Below, in pieces: positions 1 to 6,385 of a stretch of 25,118 nucleotides of DNA. The notes beneath the pieces were generated by a model. It was not told the origin of the DNA. It made no database searches and worked only from the letters and a program-made list of their open reading frames with translations. The translations under genes and the position numbers were made by a program. Every line of letters begins with the position of its first letter. Positions within the stretch are counted from its first letter, which is position 1. Source of the stretch: Bifidobacterium breve (GTDB lineage Bacteria; Actinomycetota; Thermoleophilia; Miltoncostaeales; Miltoncostaeaceae); contig CAMCOB010000006.1 in assembly GCA_945876305.1 (NCBI GenBank), forward strand, positions 1 through 25,118. The letters are read 5' to 3'.

Positions 1-1035
1 CGGGTCATCCAGCAATTCGCCGATGCCCGCAGCCAGTTCGGCGCCATCGTGCGGTGGCACAAAGCGCCCCGGCACGTCCCCCCGGATGACCTGCCGAAAT
101 CCGATGTTGTCGGCGGCAACCACCGGCGTGCCCGATGCGAGTGCCTCCAGCAGCACGACACCAAACGATGCAAGGACGCACGGGGCGGCCATTACGTCGG
201 CCTGCCGGTAGTAGTGGGGGCGCTCCTCGTTGAGCAGGCCAAGCCACTCGATGCGGTCCCAGATACCGAGGCTCTTCGCCTTCTTCTCGTACATCGGGCG
301 AGTGGGCCCGTCGCCGATCACCTGCACCACGAACTCGCGCCCCTCGCGCTTGAGGATGGCCACGGCCTCGAGCAGGTCACCCAAGGCGTTGCGGGGGTCG
401 AAGCGGCCCACAAACAGGATCCGGGGCGGCCCCGGTGCACGTTCGTCGGGGCCGGTGAGCGGTCGGTACAGGTTGCAGTCGATGCCGTTGGGAACCACGT
501 CCCAATCGCCGGGAAAGTAGGGGGAAAGAGCCTGGATACAGGCATCGGAGACCGCGATGCGCCGGTCGAGCCGGTCGAGCGCGGCCCGTACGTAGCGGCC
601 CATTGAGCGATAGGCCCAATGGCCGCCGTCGAAGTATGTGTGGAACGTCCCCACGGTGACGGGCGCGGTGGACACCCGCAGGCACAGCAGCGGCAGGGTG
701 GGGGAGGCCAGCGCCTGGGAATGCACCACGTCAACACCGCGCACGGCATCTGCCATCTGCGGCTTGAGCCCCATGCCCACGGTAAGCCGGGCAATGGACC
801 CGTTGGATACCACGGGGATCGACCGGCCGATGCGCCGCGTGCGGTACCCGCTCTCACGGAACGCTGTGCGGTCCATCTCGGCCACCTCGCCGGCATCGCC
901 CAGGTTGCCGGTGACAATGGTGACGTCGTGGCCGCGTGCGGCGAGTTCACGGGAGAGAAAGTGCACGTGTTCGCTCACCCCACCGAGGGTGGGGTAGACG
1001 TATTCGCTGACCATCGCGATGGACAGGCTGCTCAC
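1..1035 (-). CDS. GT4-family glycosyltransferase (partial, C-terminus beyond window)
   Basis: The minus-strand frame is open from the left edge for about 345 codons. It reads as a GT-B glycosyltransferase of family GT4 (PimA/WbaZ-like), which moves a sugar from a nucleotide donor to a lipid or glycan acceptor at the inner membrane face. The N-terminus has SIAMVSEYVYPTLGGVSEH, the acceptor-side glycine loop. HTYFDGGHW and VPNGIDCNLYRP follow, then the donor-domain start ILFVGRFDPRNALGDLLEA and FGVVLLEALASGTPVVAADN. The first Glu of the usual E-x7-E donor motif is Ala here (LASFGVVLLEA). I chose GTG 1035; GTG 1077 and ATG 1014 are in frame, and none has a clear SD site. A TACCGT box at 1081-1076 would favour 1035 over 1077. 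The acceptor cannot be told. The gene diverges from yajC. Confidence 0.85.
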   Translation of the reverse strand, partial: MSSLSIAMVSEYVYPTLGGVSEHVHFLSRELAARGHDVTIVTGNLGDAGEVAEMDRTAFRESGYRTRRIGRSIPVVSNGSIARLTVGMGLKPQMADAVRGVDVVHSQALASPTLPLLCLRVSTAPVTVGTFHTYFDGGHWAYRSMGRYVRAALDRLDRRIAVSDACIQALSPYFPGDWDVVPNGIDCNLYRPLTGPDERAPGPPRILFVGRFDPRNALGDLLEAVAILKREGREFVVQVIGDGPTRPMYEKKAKSLGIWDRIEWLGLLNEERPHYYRQADVMAAPCVLASFGVVLLEALASGTPVVAADNIGFRQVIRGDVPGRFVPPHDGAELAAGIGELLDDP

Positions 1036-1075
1036 GCGTGCGCTGCCGGTGTTGCGGGGTGCCTCACGGGGCGCC

Positions 1076-1081
1076 ACGGTA
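1076..1081 (-). promoter_or_regulatory. Candidate -10 box of the glycosyltransferase
   Basis: On the minus strand the hexamer TACCGT fits the TANNNT pattern found before many genes here. It would start RNA near 1069, about 34 nt before GTG 1035. No -35 match is visible. This is a weak call resting only on the shared pattern. Confidence 0.3.
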
Positions 1082-1131
1082 CCAGCGCCCGCGGGTGCCC
1101 CGGTGCGGTGCACCTCCCCTCCCCCCACTGC

Positions 1132-1137
1132 TACCCT
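1132..1137 (+). promoter_or_regulatory. Candidate -10 box for yajC-secDF
   Basis: TACCCT lies in the divergent gap and would give a leader of about 33 nt before the yajC ATG. No -35 consensus is seen. The gap from 1036 to 1176 holds nothing else that I can support. Confidence 0.35.
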
Positions 1138-1176
1138 CCGCCGGTCCGGAATCCAAGCACTGAGGCCGAATTCAGC

Positions 1177-1470
1177 ATGTCGGGACTCCTTCTTCCTGTC
1201 TACATCATTGTTTTTGTCGGTTTGATCTACTTCGTCGCGGTGCGGCCGCAGCAGAAGCGCCGCCGCGAGATGGAGCAGTTGTCACGCGAGCTCGCGCCCG
1301 GTGACGAGGTCGTCACAACGTCAGGCATCTACGGAATCGTGTCGGAGATGGAGGACGGCGGCACCGTGCTCATTCAGGTTGCCGAGGATGTGGATATCCG
1401 CATCGCGCAGTCCGCCATCGCCCGCAAGATCACCGCCGAGCCGGCCGCGGACCAGCCCGCCGCCGACTAG
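1177..1470 (+). CDS. yajC: Preprotein translocase subunit YajC
   Basis: 97 residues. YajC is a small single-span membrane protein that associates with SecDF and the SecYEG channel. The sequence starts MSGLLLPVYIIVFVGLIYF, a hydrophobic N-terminal span. The family signature VRPQQKRRREMEQL follows directly, then the conserved cytoplasmic segment ELAPGDEVVTTSGIYGIVSEM and the short hydrophobic VDIRIAQSAIARKI stretch. The tail is Ala/Pro/Asp-rich. I chose ATG 1177 because it begins right at the membrane span; upstream codons in this frame lie in the divergent promoter region and give no conserved sequence. secDF begins 39 bp downstream, the classical yajC-secD-secF order, so co-transcription is likely. 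Confidence 0.95.
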   Translation: MSGLLLPVYIIVFVGLIYFVAVRPQQKRRREMEQLSRELAPGDEVVTTSGIYGIVSEMEDGGTVLIQVAEDVDIRIAQSAIARKITAEPAADQPAAD

Positions 1471-1509
1471 GGCAGCCACCATCTCCATCCTGTTTCCGGG
1501 CGTGCGCCG

Positions 1510-4317
1510 ATGAATTTGCGTCGTCGCTCCGTCCTCTTTCTCGCGGTCGTCATCGGGCTGATCGCGGCATCCGCCGTGGTCGTGGCCGTAAAGCCCGTGG
1601 TACTGGGCCTCGACCTGCAGGGCGGCGTTGAGGTGGTGCTGCAGGGCAAGCCCACGCGCGATTCCCAGGTGACGCCCGAGGCCATCGCGCGCTCGGTTGA
1701 GGTCATTCGCAACCGAGTGGACTCGTTTGGTGTGTCGGAGCCCGAGATCCAGACGCAGGGCAGCGACCAGATCGTGGTCTCGCTGCCTGGCGCAAAGAAC
1801 CCGGATCAGGTCGTGGAAGACCTCATCAAGCCGGCGCAGTTGGTGTTCACCGACTACGAAGCCAACTTCGTGGCCAGCGACCCGAGCCTGTGGAAGATGG
1901 TGCAAAAGGCGCAGACCACCACGCCCCGACCCCCGATCGAGGGTTCCGCGTCGTATTACCTGTTCAAGACGAACGCGACCCACACGCTGGTGGCGGGGCC
2001 TGACGTGGAGCGGGCGGGCCTGCTGCAGCCCTACGGCGGCAAGGTGCCTCCGAAGAGCGAGATGGAGAAGGTTCCCGCGGGTCTGGTGATCTACTCCGAT
2101 CAGCAGAAGTTGGACCCCTCCAAGGCCGATAGTCCGTCACGCACGGTGTATGTGCTGATGCAGGACAAGCCGGGGCTCAGCGGAAGCGACATCACATCTG
2201 CGTCGCAGAGCTTCGACAACAGCGGTGGCGGGGGCAGTCAGGAGCCCATCGTCACCATGGCGTTCACCGATGCCGGGGCCCAGAAGTTCCAGGACGTCAC
2301 GCGTGACCTTGCCCAGCGCGGATCGCTTCGTAAGGAGTTGCAGAGTTTCGCCATCGTGCTCGACGGCACGATCATCTCGACCCCCACGATCGACTACAGC
2401 CAGTACCCCAACGGCATCAGCGGCAGCGGCGGCGCGCAGATTTCGGGCAACTTCACCAGTGAGACCGCGCGCACGCTGTCTGACCAGCTGAACTCGGGTG
2501 CGATCCCGATTCGTCTGGATGTCATCAGCCAGAAGCAGGTCTCGGCCACTCTGGGCGCCGAATCACTGAGCAAGGGGCTCATCGCCGGTCTGGCCGGTCT
2601 CATCGTCGTGATGATCTTCCTCATCGTGTATTACCGGCTGCTCGGTGTCATCGCTGCCGCCGCGCTCATCATCTACGCACTGTTCTACCTCGCAGTCGCC
2701 GAGCTCGTGCCAATCACGCTCACCCTGCCCGGCATTGCGGGCGCCATCCTCACCATCGGCGTGGCGTCTGACGCCAACGTGGTCATATTCGAACGAATAC
2801 GCGAGGAAGCCCGCGCCGGGCGGACCGCCAAATCGGCGATCCTCACCGGCTATACGAAGGGCGTCAGCGCGATCATCGACGCGAACGTCGTCACGTTCCT
2901 GACGGCGGCAATTCTCTTCCTGTTCGGCACCGCCGGGCCGAAGGGATTTGCGTTCGTTCTGATGATCGGCGTGCTGCTGTCGCTTTTCACTGCCGTGCTG
3001 GTGACCCGCGTCGTCATCGAGATGCTGGCCGGCACCAAGACGTTCCAGAACGAAAAGGTCATGGGTCTGACCACCCGCGAGCCGAAGTGGAAGTTCGACT
3101 TCGTGGGCAAATGGCGTACGTGGCTTGCCATTTCGTTCATCCCGATTGCATTCGGCGCCGTATTTATCGGTATCAAGGGGCTTAACCTGGGCCTCGACTT
3201 CAATAGCGGCACGCGCATCGAAGTGGCCTTCGTCAAGGGCACGCCCACTGAGGGTCAGGTGCGATCAGTCGTTGCTGCCGATGGGTATCCGAGCGCCAAG
3301 GTGCAGGTGACCACCGACACCGCGACCGGCCGTACGGGGTTCCAGATCCAGACCCCCACGCTGCAGCCCGCGCAGCTCAATCAGCTGAAGCGCGACCTCG
3401 ACCAGAAACTCGGGGGTATCGACGAGCGCGCCTACGCGGTGGAGACGGTCGGTCCTACCTTTGGGCGAGAGGTGGTGAAGCGGGCGGCCTGGGCCATTGC
3501 GCTCTCATTCCTGCTCATCATCGTGTACCTGACGATCCGATTTGAGTATCGCCTGGCGCTGCCGGCGCTGCTCTCGGTGGTGCATGACGTGTGGCTGTCG
3601 CTTGCCATCTACTCGATCACCGGCAGGGAGGTGACGAGTGCGACGGTGGCCGCGCTGCTGACCATCCTCGGTTACTCGCTCTACGACGTGGTCGTGGTCT
3701 TCGACCGTATCCGCGAAAACGGGCCGCTCATGCGGAACGCCCGCTACAAGGACGTGGTCAACCGGTCTGTGCACGAGACCCTGACCCGTTCTGTGATCAC
3801 GGGTCTCACGGCCATCGTGCCGGTCGGGCTGCTGTTTATTTTCGGTGGCAGCACGCTGCGCGACTTCGCATTCGCACTGCTCGTCGGTCTGCTCGCGGGC
3901 GGAATCTCATCGCTGCTCATTGCGGCACCTCTCGCAGCCATCTGGAAGGAGCGTCAGCCAGAGGGACGAAAGCGTGCCGCAAAGGCGCACAAGCGCACGT
4001 CGCGAGAGACCAGATACGCGCAGGATGGCGTGGACATGGTTGCCCTCGAGCGGGCAGAGGCCGCGCTGATGGCCGACGACGCCATGCCATCGCTTATGCA
4101 GCAGTCGTCCGAGAAAGACACCACTGACGACGCGCCCGACGAGCCCGACGAGCGCGACGAGCCCGACGCGCCGGCCGGGGATGCGCCATCATCAGAGGTG
4201 CCGCCGACCGCACCCGCGGGAGACGGCGGCGAGCCGGGTACGTCTCGTCCCGCCCCGACGCCACCGCCTGAGCGGGAGCGTCGCCATGGCCAGGTCCGTC
4301 GCAGGAGGAAACCATGA
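1510..4317 (+). CDS. secDF: Fused protein-export membrane protein SecDF
   Basis: 935 residues. SecD and SecF use the proton-motive force to help pull secreted proteins out of SecYEG. Here both are in one chain. The SecD half (about 1-515) has an N-terminal span, VLGLDLQGGVEVVLQ, a large periplasmic P1 region (about 60-330) and the membrane motif GVASDANVVIFERIREE near 418. The SecF half starts near 518, with LNLGLDFNSGTRIEVAF near 558 and LYDVVVVFDRIREN near 725. From about 816 there is a charged tail: basic (GRKRAAKAHKRTSRETR), then acidic and Pro-rich. Many actinobacteria keep secD and secF apart, so the fusion is notable. No SD precedes ATG 1510. The stop overlaps the next start as ATGA, so translation is probably coupled. 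Confidence 0.95.
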   Translation: MNLRRRSVLFLAVVIGLIAASAVVVAVKPVVLGLDLQGGVEVVLQGKPTRDSQVTPEAIARSVEVIRNRVDSFGVSEPEIQTQGSDQIVVSLPGAKNPDQVVEDLIKPAQLVFTDYEANFVASDPSLWKMVQKAQTTTPRPPIEGSASYYLFKTNATHTLVAGPDVERAGLLQPYGGKVPPKSEMEKVPAGLVIYSDQQKLDPSKADSPSRTVYVLMQDKPGLSGSDITSASQSFDNSGGGGSQEPIVTMAFTDAGAQKFQDVTRDLAQRGSLRKELQSFAIVLDGTIISTPTIDYSQYPNGISGSGGAQISGNFTSETARTLSDQLNSGAIPIRLDVISQKQVSATLGAESLSKGLIAGLAGLIVVMIFLIVYYRLLGVIAAAALIIYALFYLAVAELVPITLTLPGIAGAILTIGVASDANVVIFERIREEARAGRTAKSAILTGYTKGVSAIIDANVVTFLTAAILFLFGTAGPKGFAFVLMIGVLLSLFTAVLVTRVVIEMLAGTKTFQNEKVMGLTTREPKWKFDFVGKWRTWLAISFIPIAFGAVFIGIKGLNLGLDFNSGTRIEVAFVKGTPTEGQVRSVVAADGYPSAKVQVTTDTATGRTGFQIQTPTLQPAQLNQLKRDLDQKLGGIDERAYAVETVGPTFGREVVKRAAWAIALSFLLIIVYLTIRFEYRLALPALLSVVHDVWLSLAIYSITGREVTSATVAALLTILGYSLYDVVVVFDRIRENGPLMRNARYKDVVNRSVHETLTRSVITGLTAIVPVGLLFIFGGSTLRDFAFALLVGLLAGGISSLLIAAPLAAIWKERQPEGRKRAAKAHKRTSRETRYAQDGVDMVALERAEAALMADDAMPSLMQQSSEKDTTDDAPDEPDERDEPDAPAGDAPSSEVPPTAPAGDGGEPGTSRPAPTPPPERERRHGQVRRRRKP
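4138..4168 (+). repeat. Two-copy 18-nt-period repeat in the SecDF tail
   Basis: GACGAGCCCGACG occurs at 4138-4150 and again at 4156-4168. It encodes the DEPDERDEPDAP acidic stretch of the SecDF C-terminal tail. The repeat stays in frame and probably arose by slippage in a disordered segment. Confidence 0.6.
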
Positions 4318-4664
4318 TCAGTGTGCGCGAAGCGGTTGAGCAGGCGATATTCGTTGCAGTTGGTGCCGCGGCACTCACCCGTGAACGTGCCGAGGCCATC
4401 GTGTCCGACCTGGTGCGGCGTGGTCAGTTGGGCGAGGACGAGGGGCGCATTACGGTGGACCGCCTGATGGAGCGCGCACGCGACGCCAGCGGCGGCGCAT
4501 CGGGCCTTGTCGGCAAGATCGAGGGTGGGGTGCAGGGCGTGTTGCGCGAATTCGGCATCGCCCAGCGTGATGATCTGGCCGAGGTGGATCAGCGCATCAG
4601 CGACCTTGAGCACCGCATCCGTCTTCTCGAGGAGTCGGGCAGCAGCACACCCGGCGTCGAGTAG
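4314..4664 (+). CDS. Phasin-like / PhaF-type small helical protein
   Basis: 116 residues, predicted mostly helical. The N-terminus (ISVREAVEQAIFVAVGAAALTRERAEAIVSDLVRRG) matches the pattern of proteins annotated as polyhydroxyalkanoate regulators or phasins. These have one hydrophobic helix, then a charged stretch (LGEDEGRITVDRLMERARD) and a C-terminal coiled coil (DDLAEVDQRISDLEHRIRLLEES). A strong SD site, AGGAGG at 4303-4308, sits 5 nt before the ATG, which overlaps the secDF stop. The AarF/UbiB kinase follows 39 bp later; this pairing is common and suggests a shared membrane or lipid role. No polyhydroxyalkanoate gene is in the window, so granule binding is not shown and the name reflects family resemblance only. 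Confidence 0.7.
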   Translation: MISVREAVEQAIFVAVGAAALTRERAEAIVSDLVRRGQLGEDEGRITVDRLMERARDASGGASGLVGKIEGGVQGVLREFGIAQRDDLAEVDQRISDLEHRIRLLEESGSSTPGVE

Positions 4665-4691
4665 CACCGCGGCTGGCGTCGGGGCCACTGG

Positions 4692-4697
4692 TACCGT
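4692..4697 (+). promoter_or_regulatory. Leaderless-type -10 box for the ABC1 kinase
   Basis: TACCGT ends exactly 6 nt before ATG 4704, and there is no SD site. This places the start of transcription at or next to the A of the start codon. It suggests the kinase can be transcribed apart from secDF. Confidence 0.55.
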
Positions 4698-4703
4698 GAC
4701 GCC

Positions 4704-6341
4704 ATGAGCAGGGACGACAAGCGCGGCACCATCTCGCGGCTGCGCGATATCGCGCAGATCGCCACCAAGCACGGCTTCGGATATGTATTCCGCCGTGGCG
4801 GCTCGGGTGATGCGTCTGATGACCGCTCCACCCGCGCCGTTCGACTGCGGGAAATGTTTGAGGAACTCGGGCCGACATTCGTCAAGTTCGGGCAGCTGCT
4901 GTCCACGCGCCCGGACCTTGTGCCGCAGGACATCATCGTCGAGCTGCGCCGCCTGCAGGACAGCGCCCGGCCTGAGCCATTCGAGGCGATCCGCGGGGTG
5001 GTGGAAGACGACCTCGGCCTCACGCTCGAGCAGGCATTTGAGTGGTTCGACGAGGAGCCCATCGGTTCTGCATCGGTGGGGCAGGTGCACGTGGCCGGGC
5101 TCCCGGGCGGCCACGAGGTGGTGGTGAAGGTGCAGCGTCCCGGGGCCGCCGCCACGCTGGCAGCCGACATCGACCTGCTCTACAAGCTTGCGGCGCTGGC
5201 CAAGGATCGCGTGAAGCGGCTGTCGTTCATCGACCTCACCAGCTTGGTTGATGAGTTCGCGCGCACGGTTCGTCACGAGCTTGACTACCGCAACGAGGCC
5301 CGCAGCTGCGAGGCCGTTCGTGGCCACTTCGCCGCGAATGAACACGTCGACGTTCCAAAGGTGCACTGGCGCCGCACGAGTGAGCGGGTGCTCACCATGG
5401 ACCGGGTCGCCGGGCGTCCGCTGGCCCACGTGGATCTCGAGACGATGACCACCGACGAACGGCGCCTTTTGGCTGCACGGATCGCCGAGAGCTGGATGCA
5501 GATGGTCTTCGCGGACGGCTTGTTCCATGCCGATCCGCACCCCGCCAACATCATGGTGATCGGCCCCGACCACATCGGGTTGATCGACTTCGGCATGGTG
5601 GGGGTGCTGTCGAAGGGCGACCGTGAGTCCGCCGTGCGTCTCTTTGGCGACATCCTCGAACAGAACATGGAACGTATTCCGCGCGACTTGAAGTCGCTGG
5701 GAATCAATTACCCGCGTGAGGTCGAGGCGGAGTTCTCGGAGCGCCTCACTCTGGTCATGGCGCAGTACGTCGGCGCCTCGATGGATGAGATCGACGTGCG
5801 CGGGGTGCTGCACGACATCTTCGGCCTCATCTACGAACTTGAGATCACGCTCCCGGCGCGCTGGATCCTGCTGGACAAAGCGCTCGCCACGCTGGCTGGC
5901 GTGGCCCTGGAGATCTCACCCGACTTCAACGTGTTTGAGACCGCCCGGCCCTACGCGCGACGGTTGTACCTCGAGCGGTTCAGCCCCGATCGCATCGCGT
6001 CCCGGATGAGTGGGGATCTGGGCAAGTACGCCAGCGCGCTCCTCGGCTATCCATTTCAGGTGTCGGAGCTTCTCGACGAGTTCAAGGATGGCGAAGTGCG
6101 TATCGCCATCAACCTCGAGGAACTCCGGGCGGCCAGCGATAAGGGGCTGGCCGCGGCCAACCGGGTGGCGGTGGCGTTGGTGACGGCCGCGGTGATCGTG
6201 GGCTCAGCCCTCATCGGCACCTTCGTGAAGAGTGGCCCGCACATCTTCGGGCTTGCGTGGATCGGCGTGCCGGGCTTTGTGGCCGGGCTCGTACTGTTTG
6301 GATGGCTCGTCATCGGGATGATCCGCTCGGGCGCCTGGTAG
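4704..6341 (+). CDS. AarF/UbiB-type ABC1 atypical kinase
   Basis: 545 residues. It belongs to the AarF/ABC1/UbiB/COQ8 family of protein-kinase-like ATPases tied to isoprenoid-lipid or quinone handling at membranes. Visible family marks are KFGQ (61-64, the KxGQ motif of the N-terminal extension), the Ala-rich loop GSASVGQVH near 120 in place of a Gly-rich loop, VVVKVQRPG with the ATP-contact Lys near 143, HADPHPANIM (275-284, catalytic loop) and IDFG (294-297, metal-binding DFG). The C-terminus holds two membrane spans (about 485-505 and 515-540), as in bacterial UbiB. Quinone biosynthesis genes are absent, so the substrate is unknown. It follows the phasin-like gene and precedes recJ by 44 bp. 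Confidence 0.92.
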   Translation: MSRDDKRGTISRLRDIAQIATKHGFGYVFRRGGSGDASDDRSTRAVRLREMFEELGPTFVKFGQLLSTRPDLVPQDIIVELRRLQDSARPEPFEAIRGVVEDDLGLTLEQAFEWFDEEPIGSASVGQVHVAGLPGGHEVVVKVQRPGAAATLAADIDLLYKLAALAKDRVKRLSFIDLTSLVDEFARTVRHELDYRNEARSCEAVRGHFAANEHVDVPKVHWRRTSERVLTMDRVAGRPLAHVDLETMTTDERRLLAARIAESWMQMVFADGLFHADPHPANIMVIGPDHIGLIDFGMVGVLSKGDRESAVRLFGDILEQNMERIPRDLKSLGINYPREVEAEFSERLTLVMAQYVGASMDEIDVRGVLHDIFGLIYELEITLPARWILLDKALATLAGVALEISPDFNVFETARPYARRLYLERFSPDRIASRMSGDLGKYASALLGYPFQVSELLDEFKDGEVRIAINLEELRAASDKGLAAANRVAVALVTAAVIVGSALIGTFVKSGPHIFGLAWIGVPGFVAGLVLFGWLVIGMIRSGAW

Positions 6342-6368
6342 CTCTGCGGCCGCATCCGTTCGCGGTGG

Positions 6369-6374
6369 TACGGT
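6369..6374 (+). promoter_or_regulatory. Candidate -10 box for recJ
   Basis: TACGGT lies 11 nt before ATG 6386, so the transcript would have a leader of only a few nucleotides. There is no SD site. It fits the window-wide TANNNT pattern. Confidence 0.45.
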
Positions 6375-6385
6375 CGGATGGGCCG

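Noticed and set aside
3954..5813. A 619-codon minus-strand open frame opposite secDF, the phasin-like gene and the ABC1 kinase
   Set aside because: It is antisense to three well-supported genes and shows no recognisable domain. Long antisense frames are expected at this GC content.
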